From Bradyrhizobium diazoefficiens (GTDB lineage Bacteria > Pseudomonadota > Alphaproteobacteria > Rhizobiales > Xanthobacteraceae), in NCBI RefSeq assembly GCF_018131015.1, contig NZ_JAFCJJ010000001.1:186001-250000 (forward strand): 64,000 nt of DNA. The letters run 5' to 3'. A model generated the notes under the pieces. That model did no database searches, was not told the DNA's origin, and saw nothing but the letters and a program-made list of their open reading frames with translations. How positions within the stretch are numbered: the first letter of the stretch is position 1; the number at the start of each line of letters is the position of its first letter. Shown piece by piece: positions 37,532-46,482 of this stretch. The translations under genes were made by a program, and so were the position numbers.

Positions 37532-38556
37532 TCTCGGATCTCGTCGGCGCGCGCGAGCAGCGTGGAGGGAAGGGACAATCCGAGCGCGCGGGCCACCGTG
37601 CGGTTGATCAGGAGCTCGTATTTCCGCGGCGATTGCACCGGCAGATCGCCCGCCTTGGTGCCGCGCAGGATCAGGTCCATGTACTCGGCCGGGCGCACCT
37701 CCAGCGTCGGCCCGTAGCTCATCAGCCCGCCCGCATCCATGAAGTAATGATACGGATAGATCATGGGCACGCGATGCTTGGCGGTCGCGGCGATGATCGC
37801 ATGCCGGTTGACCACCAGGAAACTGTCGACCAGCGAAATCATCGCCGCTTTCGGCGGATCGGAAAAGCGGCTGATCGCGCCTTCGATCTCGGTCGGAGTG
37901 CCGACGGGGGTGGGAATGACCGTCACTCCGGCCGCCGCCGCCTCCTGCTCGATGGACTCCAGGTAGAACCGCCCGGCGCGGGGCGACGTCTTTGGATTGA
38001 ACAGGACCCCGACGCGAACGAGATCCGGCACGGCCTCCTGGATGAGCTGGAGCCATTTGCCGCCCATCTCGGCGGTGCTGCTGGTGAAGCCGGTGACGTT
38101 GCCGCCGGGATGGGCGAGGCTTTGCACGAAGCCGTTGCCGACGGGGTCATTCGCGGTGGCGAACAGGATCGGAATGGTCTTGGTGGCGGCCATCACGGCC
38201 GCGGTTTCGCCGGTCGAGCCGGTCAAAATGACGTCCGGGTTGAGGTCGATCAGCTCCTTGATGGCGCTTTTCAGCCGGTCCGGCCCGCCGAAACTCGACC
38301 GGATCTCGAAGCGGTAATTGACCCCCTCGACCCAGCCGCGCTGCCGCAAGCCTGCGAAGAGGCTGCCAAGCCGCGTGTTCGGGTTCTCGATGTTCCTGTT
38401 GGCCAGCTCGTCGTCGAGCGACAGGACCGTCAGCGTGGCGACGATCTTCATGCGCTCCGTGGTTGCGCCCAGCGCGAGCATTCCTGCGGCGGTCGTGCCC
38501 GCAAGGCGAATGAAGCGGCGGCGATCGACCGCGAAAGCGGAAGGCCGTCTGGTCAT
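37528..38556 (-). CDS. ABC-type substrate-binding protein (ABC_sub_bind family) coupled to the kinase
   Basis: A 342-residue periplasmic protein. The N-terminus (RRRFIRLAGTTAAG) has twin arginines and suggests Tat export. GSTGETAAVMAAT and TANDPVGNGFVQSLAHPGGNVTGF are typical of the ABC_sub_bind family, which is strongly expanded in Bradyrhizobium. No permease or ATPase is adjacent; instead the gene overlaps a histidine kinase, so it more likely presents a ligand to that sensor than serves transport. Ligand unknown. Confidence 0.85.
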   Translation of the reverse strand: MTRRPSAFAVDRRRFIRLAGTTAAGMLALGATTERMKIVATLTVLSLDDELANRNIENPNTRLGSLFAGLRQRGWVEGVNYRFEIRSSFGGPDRLKSAIKELIDLNPDVILTGSTGETAAVMAATKTIPILFATANDPVGNGFVQSLAHPGGNVTGFTSSTAEMGGKWLQLIQEAVPDLVRVGVLFNPKTSPRAGRFYLESIEQEAAAAGVTVIPTPVGTPTEIEGAISRFSDPPKAAMISLVDSFLVVNRHAIIAATAKHRVPMIYPYHYFMDAGGLMSYGPTLEVRPAEYMDLILRGTKAGDLPVQSPRKYELLINRTVARALGLSLPSTLLARADEIRE

Positions 38557-38660
38557 GGAATGTGTTGCATGATGGCTTGCCACAAGGCTGAGGCTTAGCG
38601 CGGACGGGCGGCATCCACAATTGAGGAAAGGCGGATGTGAACGTTCATTCGCAGCCAAGG

Positions 38661-39293
38661 TTAGCGCCGCAGCGTGAATTCGTCCGAATCCCGCCGGTAT
38701 TCCCACTTCGCCTGCGCGAGCTCGGGCTGGTCGCATTCGGCCTCGGGGTAGCCGATGCAGAGATAGGCAATGAATTTCCAGCGCTCCGGCACCTCGAGAA
38801 TGGCGTGGATGCGGTCCGGATTCAGGATCGAGACCCAGCCGATGCCGATGCCTTCGGCGCGGGCGGCGAGCCACATCGCGGTGATCGCCGCGACGACGGA
38901 ATATTCCGTCGTCTCGGGCATGGTGGCGCGGCCGAGGCCGTGGCCGATGTCGCTGGCCTTGTCCGCGAACACCGCAAGGTGACACGGCGCCTGCTCGAGG
39001 CCCGACAGTTTCAGCGCGGCATAGCGCGCGGCGCGCTCGCCGGCATAGGCATTGAGGGCCTCGGCGTTGCACGTCTTGAAGTCGCCGACCACGGCGCGGC
39101 GCCGCGCGGGATCATCGACGGTGACGAAGCGCCAGGGCTGGCTGAGGCCGACCGACGGCGACAGGCAGGCGGTGTCGATCAGGCGCTCGATCGCGCCGTC
39201 CGGCAGCGGCTCGCTGCGAAAGCTGCGCACGTCGCGGCGCCACACGAACAGCTCGCGCAAGTGCCGGCGAAAGTCGTCGTCGAACTCGACCAT
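38661..39293 (-). CDS. bluB: 5,6-dimethylbenzimidazole synthase
   Basis: A 210-residue nitroreductase-fold flavoenzyme. Conserved stretches include LFVWRRDVRSFRSEPLP at the N-terminus, SPSVGLSQPWRFV and GIGIGWVSILNP. BluB uses FMN and oxygen to turn reduced flavin into the lower ligand 5,6-dimethylbenzimidazole. It is 4 bases after cobS, in a cobU-cobS-bluB operon on the minus strand. Oxygen need fits the aerobic pathway encoded downstream. Confidence 0.95.
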   Translation of the reverse strand: MVEFDDDFRRHLRELFVWRRDVRSFRSEPLPDGAIERLIDTACLSPSVGLSQPWRFVTVDDPARRRAVVGDFKTCNAEALNAYAGERAARYAALKLSGLEQAPCHLAVFADKASDIGHGLGRATMPETTEYSVVAAITAMWLAARAEGIGIGWVSILNPDRIHAILEVPERWKFIAYLCIGYPEAECDQPELAQAKWEYRRDSDEFTLRR

Positions 39294-39297
39294 GAGG

Positions 39298-40080
39298 TCA
39301 TCGTCCCCCGAGGATGGACGCGGCGACCAGCAGGATCAGGATCTCGCCGATCTGCTCGAAGGCGCCGAGGATGTCGCCGGTCTGCCCGCCGACCTGGCGG
39401 ATGGCGAGCCGCGCCAGGATCAGCCCGCCGAGCGAGAGCAGGATCAGGCCAATCAGCGCCTTGCCGGGGCCCAACGCGAGCACGAGACAGAGCGTTCCAA
39501 GAGCGAAGGCGATCGCCACGCTGCGGGTGGGCGGCGACCCGGCGCCCGCCGACAGCCCGTCGGGGCGCGCCGGGGGTACCAGCAACATGAAAGCCGGCAC
39601 GCCCGCGCGAGCCGCGGCATGCGCGGCGCACAGCGCGAGCGTCACCGCCCAGGGACTTGCGATCGCCGCGAGCGCGCTCCAGCGCAATCCGAAGGACAGG
39701 ATCAGCGCGCAGGCGCCATAGGTGCCGATCCGGCTGTCGCGCATGATCTCGAGCTTGCGCTCGCGCGTGCTGCCGCCACCACACCCGTCGGCGGTGTCGG
39801 CAAGCCCGTCCTCGTGCAGCGCGCCGGTGATGAGGACGGTCGTCGCGATCGCGAGCAGGGCGGCCGCGGTCGAAGTCAGTCCGAGCTTGCTCGCGATGGC
39901 ATAGGCTGCCGCGCCGGCGACCCCCACCAGCAGCCCGGAGACGGGCAGAGCCCAGCTCGCGCGGGCGATGGCACGGTCTCCGGCCGGCACAGACGGCCCG
40001 ACCGGCAGGATCGTGGCGAATGACGCCGCGATCCTGAGATCTGCGAAGAGGTCTTTGAGAATTTCGGTGCGCGGCGTCAT
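39298..40080 (-). CDS. cobS: Adenosylcobinamide-GDP ribazoletransferase (cobalamin synthase, CobS/CobV)
   Basis: A 260-residue membrane protein rich in Ala/Leu spans, with HEDGLADTADGCGGG (about residue 70) holding the conserved His-Asp acidic motif for magnesium. It joins alpha-ribazole to adenosylcobinamide-GDP to give adenosylcobalamin. ATG 40080 overlaps the cobU stop by 4 bp; the longer open frame starts inside cobU. Not to be confused with the cobaltochelatase subunit also called CobS. Confidence 0.93.
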   Translation of the reverse strand: MTPRTEILKDLFADLRIAASFATILPVGPSVPAGDRAIARASWALPVSGLLVGVAGAAAYAIASKLGLTSTAAALLAIATTVLITGALHEDGLADTADGCGGGSTRERKLEIMRDSRIGTYGACALILSFGLRWSALAAIASPWAVTLALCAAHAAARAGVPAFMLLVPPARPDGLSAGAGSPPTRSVAIAFALGTLCLVLALGPGKALIGLILLSLGGLILARLAIRQVGGQTGDILGAFEQIGEILILLVAASILGGR

Positions 40081-40580
40081 TTCAGCTTCATCGGCAGGCC
40101 GGCGACGACGAACTCGACCTCGTCGGCGGCGGAGGCGATGGCCTGGTTCATGATCCCGGCGGCGTCGCGGAAGGCGCGCGCCAGCGCGTTGTCGGGCACG
40201 ATGCCAAGGCCGACCTCGTTGCTGACGAAGACGACGGGGCTGGTCAGGCGGGGGAGCGCGTCGGCGAGCTCGCGCACCTCGTGCTCCCAGTCGCGCTCCG
40301 CATGCATCAAATTGGAGAGCCACAGCGTCAGGCAGTCGACCAGCCTTGCGCCGCCGCCGTCGCTTGCGATCAGCGCGGGCACGAGATCGAGCGGCACCTC
40401 GCGCTCGATCCAGTCGGCGCCGCGCCGCGCGCGGTGTCTTGCGATGCGCGTCTCCATCTCGAAGTCGAGCGCCTCGGCCGTGGCGAGATAGAGGGGACGC
40501 CCGGGAAAGCCGCGTGCGCGAGCCTCGGCGCGCCTGCTCTTGCCCGATCGCGCACCGCCCGTGATCAAGATGACGGCCAT
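40077..40580 (-). CDS. cobU: Bifunctional adenosylcobinamide kinase/guanylyltransferase (CobU/CobP)
   Basis: A 167-residue enzyme. The P-loop GGARSGKS is at residues 8-15 and His49 in IARHRARR corresponds to the GMP-linked histidine of Salmonella CobU. It phosphorylates adenosylcobinamide and then adds GMP, making the substrate of CobS. First gene of the minus-strand operon; the 108-base gap to the divergent cobD gene holds both promoters and no riboswitch motif that I can see. Confidence 0.95.
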   Translation of the reverse strand: MAVILITGGARSGKSRRAEARARGFPGRPLYLATAEALDFEMETRIARHRARRGADWIEREVPLDLVPALIASDGGGARLVDCLTLWLSNLMHAERDWEHEVRELADALPRLTSPVVFVSNEVGLGIVPDNALARAFRDAAGIMNQAIASAADEVEFVVAGLPMKLK

Positions 40581-40688
40581 CAAAGGTCTCCTCTCGGCAG
40601 CACTAATCACCAAACGCGGGCAAAGACAAAGCCGAAATCGGCGGCATGAGGGCTTGCGCCCGGGCCGCTCTTTGCGCAACAGGGGCGG

Positions 40689-41651
40689 ATGAGGCGGGAG
40701 AGGTCGGCGGTGGGCTTTGCGGGCGCGATGGCGGTGGCGATGGCGGTGGACGCCCTCCTGGGCTGGCCGGCGCCGCTGTTCGCGCGGATCGGCCATCCCG
40801 TGACCTGGCTCGGACGGTTGATCGCGGCGGTCGATGCCGGCTGGAACAGGCCGACCGATCCGCCGCGGCTTCGCCGCGCCGCGGGCGTTGCCGGCGCGCT
40901 GCTGGTGATCGCGGTTTCTGTCGCGCTCGGCTGGGCGATGCAGGCGTTGCTTCCCGCGGGATGGGTTGGGGTTCTGCTAACTGGCGTGCTGGCCTGGCCG
41001 CTGGTCGCGCTACGCTCGCTGCACGATCACGTCGCCGCCGTCGCAAGCCCGCTCGAGGGCGGCGATGTCGACGGTGCCCGCGCGGCGGTGTCGCGCATCG
41101 TCGGCCGTGATCCTGCGGCGCTCGACGAGGCCGGCATCTCGCGCGCGGCGATCGAGAGCCTCGCCGAAAACGCATCGGACGGAATCGTGGCGCCGCTGTT
41201 CTGGGGCGCGCTGTTCGGCCTGCCCGGCATTTTCGGCTACAAGGCGATCAACACGCTGGACTCCATGATCGGCCATCGCAGCGAGCGGCATGAAATCTTC
41301 GGCTGGGCGGCAGCGCGGATCGACGATGTCGCCAACTTCATTCCGGCGCGCCTGACCGGATTTCTGTTCGTGCTGCCGGCGCCGCGGCGCTCCGAGGCAC
41401 TGGCGTGCATGACACGCGATGCGCGCCGCCATCGCTCTCCCAATGCCGGCTGGCCTGAAGCGGCGATGGCGGGCGCGCTTGGCGTGCGGCTCAGCGGTCC
41501 CCGCATCTATCACGGCAGCACCACGAATGAGCCCTGGCTGAACGAGGGCGCGCGCGATCCACGCGCCGCCGATATCGGCGAGGGGCTCGCGATCTACCGC
41601 CGCGCCATGCTGCTGCTCGCAGGCCTGCTTGCGATCCTCGCCTTCGCGTGA
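40689..41651 (+). CDS. cobD: Adenosylcobinamide-phosphate synthase (CbiB/CobD)
   Basis: A 320-residue membrane enzyme. WLGRLIAAVDAGWN near residue 40, SLAENASDGIVAPLFW and NTLDSMIGHRSERHEIFGWAAARIDD are conserved in CbiB proteins. It attaches aminopropanol phosphate to cobyric acid. Its stop overlaps the possible GTG of the next gene, cobC, which makes the aminopropanol donor. Called CobD in Pseudomonas denitrificans and CbiB in Salmonella. Confidence 0.94.
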   Translation: MRRERSAVGFAGAMAVAMAVDALLGWPAPLFARIGHPVTWLGRLIAAVDAGWNRPTDPPRLRRAAGVAGALLVIAVSVALGWAMQALLPAGWVGVLLTGVLAWPLVALRSLHDHVAAVASPLEGGDVDGARAAVSRIVGRDPAALDEAGISRAAIESLAENASDGIVAPLFWGALFGLPGIFGYKAINTLDSMIGHRSERHEIFGWAAARIDDVANFIPARLTGFLFVLPAPRRSEALACMTRDARRHRSPNAGWPEAAMAGALGVRLSGPRIYHGSTTNEPWLNEGARDPRAADIGEGLAIYRRAMLLLAGLLAILAFA

Positions 41652-41662
41652 AAGAACGGGGC

Positions 41663-42628
41663 ATGCGCGAGCACGGCGGAAATCTGGACCAGGCCCGGCA
41701 GCGTTTCGGCGGCCGCGCGGAGGACTGGATCGACCTCTCGACCGGGATCAACCGGCTGCCCTATCCCGTGGGCGAGGTGAGCGCGCGCGCGTGGACCGCG
41801 CTGCCCTCGCGCGCCGAGTTCGAAGTCCTGCATCAGGCGGCGCAGCACGCCTATGGCACGCGCGCGGCGGTCATCGCGATGGCCGGCGCGCAGGCCGCCA
41901 TTCAACTGCTGCCGCAGCTTGCCCCGCGCGGCCGCGCCCGCATCCTGGCGCCGACCTACAATGAATATGCTCCCGTCCTGTCGGCCGCGGGATGGGAGGT
42001 CGAGGAGGTGAGGGCGCTCGACGCACTGGCGGGTGCGGACCTCGCCGTCGTCGTCAATCCCAACAACCCTGACGGCCAACGTCACGCGCGCGAGGATTTG
42101 CTTGCGCTGCTGCCGCGCGTCGGCCGCCTCGTCATCGACGAGAGCTTTGTCGATGCCGTGCCGGAACTGTCGCTGGCGACGGATGCGGATCGGCCGGGAC
42201 TGCTGATCCTGCGTTCGTTCGGGAAGTTTTACGGTCTGGCCGGTTTGCGTTTGGGTTTTGCGCTTGGTCATGCCGACGACATCGCCAGGCTCGCAGCAAT
42301 GTCCGGGCCATGGCCGGTGTCGGGAGCGGCGATCGCAATCGGCTCTCGCGCCTTGCGTGACGATGCCTGGGCCAAGGCGACATCGGTGCGGCTTGCGCGC
42401 GACTGCCTCCGTCTCGACGAGGCGGCGCGGGCGCAAGGCTGGCGGCTGGTCGGCGGCACGCCGCTGTTTCGTCTTTACGCGACACCCGACGCGCCCGCCG
42501 CGCAGGAGAGGCTCGCACGTGGCCAGATTTGGTCGCGCGTGTTCGCGCAAGAGCCGACATGGCTTCGCCTCGGACTTCCCGGCGGCGAAGCCGAATGGAC
42601 GCGCCTTGCCGGGGTGCTAGCGCGCTAG
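41663..42628 (+). CDS. cobC: Threonine-phosphate decarboxylase (CobC)
   Basis: A 321-residue PLP enzyme of fold type I. Lys188 in [16 protein letters not shown] binds PLP, and NPNNPDG is the cofactor loop. It makes (R)-1-amino-2-propanol phosphate for the corrin side arm. ATG 41663 gives the usual [10 protein letters not shown] start; GTG 41648 overlaps the cobD stop. Its stop lies in a 14-bp palindrome shared with the convergent cobQ stop. Confidence 0.92.
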   Translation: MREHGGNLDQARQRFGGRAEDWIDLSTGINRLPYPVGEVSARAWTALPSRAEFEVLHQAAQHAYGTRAAVIAMAGAQAAIQLLPQLAPRGRARILAPTYNEYAPVLSAAGWEVEEVRALDALAGADLAVVVNPNNPDGQRHAREDLLALLPRVGRLVIDESFVDAVPELSLATDADRPGLLILRSFGKFYGLAGLRLGFALGHADDIARLAAMSGPWPVSGAAIAIGSRALRDDAWAKATSVRLARDCLRLDEAARAQGWRLVGGTPLFRLYATPDAPAAQERLARGQIWSRVFAQEPTWLRLGLPGGEAEWTRLAGVLAR

Positions 42629-44065
42629 CGCGAGCAGGCCCTCGACGTCGAGATGGGCTTCGATGTGGTCGGCGAGCGCATCGAGCGCGCTCTCGATCCT
42701 GGCGTGGTAGGGCTCGTCGCCTGCGGGAATGTCGAGCCTGGCGAGATAGGCTTTGCGAAAGTCGTCCGACGTGAACAGGCCGTGCAGATAGCTGCCCTCA
42801 ACGCGTCCGTCGCCTGAGATCGCGCCCTCCGGCGCGCCGTCGAGCCTTGCAAAGGGCCGCGCGCGATCTGGCCCCTCGGTGCGGCCGATGTGGATTTCGT
42901 AGGCCTCGATCGGTTGCTCGGTGGCGGCATGCACGGCGGCAACGCGCGTCAGGGTCTTCTGCGGGCTCATCACCGTCGTCACGTCAAGCAGCCCGAGGCC
43001 TGGCGTCTCGCCTGCGGGGCCCTCGATGCCATCGGGATCGGCAACGCTGCGCCCGAGCATCTGATAGCCGCCGCAGAGGCCGAGCAATTGGCCGCCCCTG
43101 CGGTGATGCGCGAACAGGTCGATGTCCCAGCCCTGCGCGCGCAGGAAGGCGAGGTCGCCGCGGGTGGATTTGGAGCCGGGGATGATGACGAGACGAACGT
43201 CGCCCGGGATCGCTTCGCCCGGACGTACCATCACGAGATCGACGCCGGGCTCGAGCTTGAGCGGATCGAGATCGTCGAAATTGGCGATCCGCGACAATGC
43301 AAGACAGGCAATCTTGCACTGTCCCGGTTTTCGCGCGTCGCGCAGGCCGAGGGCGTCCTCGGCCGGCAGCTCGCCGGCGCGTGGAAACCACGGCAGCACG
43401 CCAAAGCCGCGCCACGACGTTTTCTGTTCGATCAGCTTGTAGCCATCGTCGAACAGCGTGGGATCGCCGCGGAACTTGTTGATGATAAAGCCCTGGATCA
43501 TCGCGGCGTCATCCGGATCGATCACCGTCCTGATGCCGACGAGCTGGGCGATGACGCCGCCGCGGTCGATGTCGCCGACCAGCACGACGGGAACGTCGGC
43601 CTTGCGCGCAAACCCCATATTGGCGATGTCGGCCTTGCGCAGGTTCACCTCGGCCGGACTGCCGGCGCCTTCCACCAGCACGAGGTCGGCGCGCGCCTTC
43701 AGCCGCTCAAAACTCTCCAGCACCGCGCCCATCAGCGATGGCTTCATCGCGGCGTATTCGCGCGCCCGCGCGGTCGCGATGCGTTTGCCATGGACGATCA
43801 CCTGCGCGCCGATATCGGTCTCGGGCTTGAGCAGCACCGGGTTCATGTCGGTATGCGCTTCAACCCCTGCGGCGAGCGCCTGCAGCGCCTGGGCGCGGCC
43901 GATCTCGCCGCCATCGACGGTGACGGCCGCGTTGTTCGACATGTTCTGCGGCTTGAACGGGAGCACCCGCAGGCCGCGCCGCGAAAACGCGCGCGCGAGG
44001 CCGGCGACGATAAGCGATTTGCCCACGTCCGAGCCGGCTCCCTGGATCATCAGCGCGCGTGCCAT
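42617..44065 (-). CDS. cobQ: Cobyric acid synthase (CobQ)
   Basis: A 482-residue enzyme. [16 protein letters not shown] is the N-terminal ATP-binding loop, and the glutaminase-like part has the cysteine in [14 protein letters not shown] and a final His/Glu pair. It amidates four carboxylates of adenosylcobyrinic acid diamide. Starts 19 bases after cobO on the minus strand. Its last 12 bases overlap the end of cobC, both ending L-A-R. Confidence 0.95.
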   Translation of the reverse strand: MARALMIQGAGSDVGKSLIVAGLARAFSRRGLRVLPFKPQNMSNNAAVTVDGGEIGRAQALQALAAGVEAHTDMNPVLLKPETDIGAQVIVHGKRIATARAREYAAMKPSLMGAVLESFERLKARADLVLVEGAGSPAEVNLRKADIANMGFARKADVPVVLVGDIDRGGVIAQLVGIRTVIDPDDAAMIQGFIINKFRGDPTLFDDGYKLIEQKTSWRGFGVLPWFPRAGELPAEDALGLRDARKPGQCKIACLALSRIANFDDLDPLKLEPGVDLVMVRPGEAIPGDVRLVIIPGSKSTRGDLAFLRAQGWDIDLFAHHRRGGQLLGLCGGYQMLGRSVADPDGIEGPAGETPGLGLLDVTTVMSPQKTLTRVAAVHAATEQPIEAYEIHIGRTEGPDRARPFARLDGAPEGAISGDGRVEGSYLHGLFTSDDFRKAYLARLDIPAGDEPYHARIESALDALADHIEAHLDVEGLLALAR

Positions 44066-44084
44066 TGAAATCAGAACTTGGACA

Positions 44085-44720
44085 TCAGAACTCGACGCCG
44101 GCCTGCGCCTTGATGCCGGAGCGGAAGGGATGCTTCACCAGCGTCATCTCGGTGACGAGGTCGGCGATCTCGATCAGCTCGTCCTTGGCGTTGCGGCCCG
44201 TGAGCACGACATGCGTCATCGGCGGCTTCGAGGTCTTCAGGAATTCGACCACCTCTGCGATGTCGAGATAGTCGTAGCGGAGCGCGATGTTGATCTCGTC
44301 GAGCACGACCATGCGCAGGTTCTGGTCGCGAATCAGCTCCTTGGCCTTGTCCCAACCGGCGCGCGCGGCGGCGATGTCGCGGGCGCGGTCCTGCGTCTCC
44401 CAGGTGAAACCTTCGCCCATGGCGTGGAATTGGCAGAGCTCGCCGAAATGGCTGGTGAGCAGCCGCCGCTCGCCGGTGTCCCAGGCCCCCTTGATGAACT
44501 GCACGACCGCGCAGGGCAGGCCATGGGCGACGCAGCGGACGATCATGCCGAAGGCCGAGGAGGACTTGCCCTTGCCGGCACCGGTATGGACGATGATGAG
44601 GCCCTTTTCGCCGCTCTTGGTCGCCATGATCTTGTCGCGGGCGACCTTGATCTTCGCCATTTTCGCCGCGTGGCGGGCGTCGGCATCCCCTGCCGTTTCG
44701 GTATCGGGTTCAGGCGTCAT
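44085..44720 (-). CDS. cobO: Cob(I)yrinic acid a,c-diamide adenosyltransferase (CobO)
   Basis: A 211-residue adenosyltransferase of the CobA/CobO type. The P-loop [14 protein letters not shown] is at about residues 45-58. ATG 44720 is chosen; an upstream start at 44762 would add 14 residues with no conserved content. It transfers the adenosyl group from ATP to the corrin cobalt. It is divergent from the riboswitch-controlled operon and first of the cobO-cobQ unit. Confidence 0.93.
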   Translation of the reverse strand: MTPEPDTETAGDADARHAAKMAKIKVARDKIMATKSGEKGLIIVHTGAGKGKSSSAFGMIVRCVAHGLPCAVVQFIKGAWDTGERRLLTSHFGELCQFHAMGEGFTWETQDRARDIAAARAGWDKAKELIRDQNLRMVVLDEINIALRYDYLDIAEVVEFLKTSKPPMTHVVLTGRNAKDELIEIADLVTEMTLVKHPFRSGIKAQAGVEF

Positions 44721-44738
44721 CGGACGAGGTCCTTCGGC

Positions 44739-44767
44739 TTGACAACAGGCGGCCGGGGGCAAATGGT
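44739..44767 (+). promoter_or_regulatory. Candidate promoter of the cobalamin riboswitch transcript
   Basis: TTGACA (44739-44744) is followed 17 bases later by AATGGT (44762-44767), a weak -10 match. The start would fall just before the aptamer. Confidence 0.4.
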
Positions 44768-44777
44768 GGCCCTCGCG

Positions 44778-44980
44778 CTGGTTCCTGTCCTACGACAGGC
44801 GAAGAGGGAATGCGATAGGGGCCGAATCGGCAAGATTTGGCGCTCAACTGCAGCCGCCCCCGCGACCGTAACCGGAGAGATGCCCGAAGCCACTGATTCC
44901 CAAGGGAATCGGGAAGGCGGGGATCGAAGGGCAAAAGCCCTGCTCCGCTAGCCGGGAGACCTGCCAGCGCGTACAGTTTT
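44778..44980 (+). ncRNA. Cobalamin (AdoCbl) riboswitch aptamer
   Basis: The 356-base gap between cobO and the next gene is mostly this aptamer. The B12 box AGCCGGGAGACCTGCC is at 44950-44965, the conserved core GCCGCCCCCGCGACCGTA at 44853-44870, and a GCCACTG element near 44890. The 5' CCTGTC/GACAGG stem lies at the left edge. Together these are the standard landmarks of the cobalamin riboswitch. It lies upstream of the DUF1636-cobW-cobN operon, expected to be turned down by adenosylcobalamin. Exact ends are approximate. Confidence 0.93.
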
Positions 44981-45043
44981 GGACCGGCGGACGGGGTGTT
45001 CCGCGACGGGGAAACGGGCCACTCAATTGAGGGTCCGTGTGCC

Positions 45044-45080
45044 TCATCGCCTCCCGCTGTTATCATGGAAGAGGCGATGA
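45044..45080 (+). promoter_or_regulatory. Start-codon-sequestering stem of the riboswitch
   Basis: TCATCGCCTC (45044-45053) pairs perfectly with GAGGCGATGA (45071-45080), which contains the ATG at 45077 and follows the GGAAG ribosome-binding site in the loop. When formed, the stem hides translation start. This is the usual translational mode of Gram-negative cobalamin riboswitches. Confidence 0.75.
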
Positions 45081-45451
45081 CCGTCACACTTCACGTCTGT
45101 ATCACCTGCAAAGCCGGGCAGACGCTCGGCGAGGGCGAAACCACGCCGGGCAAGCGCCTGCATGGTGCGATCCTCGATGCCGGCGTGCCCGACGGCGTCA
45201 AATTGGTTGCCGTCGAATGCCTGTCGGCCTGCAGCCAGGGCTGCTCGGTCGCGCTGAGCGCGCCCGGCCGCTGGTCGTATGTCTATGGCCGGCTCTCGGA
45301 TGTGAACGCGCATGATGTCGTCGCCGGCGCCGCGGCCTATGCGGCCGCGCCCGACGGCATCGTGCCCTGGCGCAGCCGTCCCGAGATTTTCCGCAAGCAG
45401 TCGCTTGCCCGCATTCCCCCCATTGCTGCGTTGCCGGAGGCTGCCGAATGA
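45077..45451 (+). CDS. DUF1636 cysteine-rich protein of the B12 operon
   Basis: A 124-residue protein with Cys8 and Cys11 (HVCITCKAG) and CLSACSQGC in the middle. The layout resembles a thioredoxin-like [2Fe-2S] ferredoxin. It is the first gene after the riboswitch and overlaps cobW by 4 bp. Such proteins often sit next to cobW in alphaproteobacterial B12 loci, but no step has been assigned as far as I know. A redox partner or metal carrier for CobG, CobN or cobalt reduction is possible. Confidence 0.75.
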   Translation: MTVTLHVCITCKAGQTLGEGETTPGKRLHGAILDAGVPDGVKLVAVECLSACSQGCSVALSAPGRWSYVYGRLSDVNAHDVVAGAAAYAAAPDGIVPWRSRPEIFRKQSLARIPPIAALPEAAE

Positions 45452-46482
45452 ACTCGCTCGCAAAAGTCCCGGTCACGGTGGTCACCGGCTTTCTCGGTTC
45501 CGGCAAGACCACGCTGATCCAGCACCTGCTCAGCAATGCCAACGGCAAGAAGCTCGCGGTGCTCGTCAACGAGTTCGGCAGCGAGGGCGTCGACGGCGAG
45601 ATCTTGAAATCCTGCGCCGACGCCAACTGCCCGGAGGAGAACATCGTCGAGCTCGCCAATGGCTGCATTTGCTGCACCGTCGCCGACGATTTCATTCCGA
45701 CCATGGAGCAATTGCTGGCGCGCCCGGTGCGGCCCGATCACATCCTGATCGAGACCTCGGGCCTGGCGCTGCCAAAACCATTACTGAGAGCGTTCGACTG
45801 GCCCGAGATCCGCTCGCGCATCACGGTCGACGGCGTGATCGCGCTGGCGGACGCCGAGGCCGTGGCCGCCGGACGTTTTGCTCCGGACCCCGAGGCCGTG
45901 GAGGCGCAGCGCGCGGCCGACGAAAATCTCGACCACGAGACGCCGCTGTCGGAAGTGTTCGAGGACCAGATCGCCTGCGCCGATATCGTACTCCTGACCA
46001 AGGCTGACCTTGCCGGCAGTGCCGGCATCGAAGCCGCCAGGGCCGCGATCACCGCCGAGATGCCGCGCCGCGTGCCTATGCTGCCGGTCACCGACGGCGC
46101 GATCGACGCGCGCGTCATTTTGGGACTTGGCGCTGCCGCCGAGAACGATCTCGCCGCGCGTCCCTCGCATCACGATGGCGAGGAGGACCACGAGCACGAC
46201 GACTTTGCGTCCGTCGTGATCGATCTTCCGGAGGTCGGCGACGTCGACGCGCTGGTTGCGTCGGTAAAGCGGCTGGCGCGCGAGCAGAACGTGCTGCGCG
46301 CCAAGGGCTATATCGCGGTCGCCGGCAAGCCGATGCGGCTGTTGCTGCAGGCGGTCGGCGAGCGTGTGCGGCACCAGTTCGACAAGCCCTGGGGTGCAGG
46401 CAACCGGCAATCGAAACTCGTCGTGATCGGCGAGCACGGTGATATCGACGAGGCCGCGATCAAGGCAGGATTGGGAGTCTGA
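45448..46482 (+). CDS. cobW: CobW GTPase, cobalt-chaperone-like
   Basis: A 344-residue COG0523 GTPase. The P-loop GFLGSGKT is at residues 14-21 and CICC at 73-76 is the metal site. A His/Asp/Glu-rich loop (HHDGEEDHEHDD) lies near residue 230. It is thought to deliver cobalt to the chelatase subunit CobN, encoded immediately downstream with the ATG overlapping by one base. Confidence 0.95.
   Translation: MNSLAKVPVTVVTGFLGSGKTTLIQHLLSNANGKKLAVLVNEFGSEGVDGEILKSCADANCPEENIVELANGCICCTVADDFIPTMEQLLARPVRPDHILIETSGLALPKPLLRAFDWPEIRSRITVDGVIALADAEAVAAGRFAPDPEAVEAQRAADENLDHETPLSEVFEDQIACADIVLLTKADLAGSAGIEAARAAITAEMPRRVPMLPVTDGAIDARVILGLGAAAENDLAARPSHHDGEEDHEHDDFASVVIDLPEVGDVDALVASVKRLAREQNVLRAKGYIAVAGKPMRLLLQAVGERVRHQFDKPWGAGNRQSKLVVIGEHGDIDEAAIKAGLGV

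Noticed and set aside
40581..40688. Cobalamin riboswitch between cobU and cobD
   Set aside because: I looked for a B12 box on both strands in this gap and found none.
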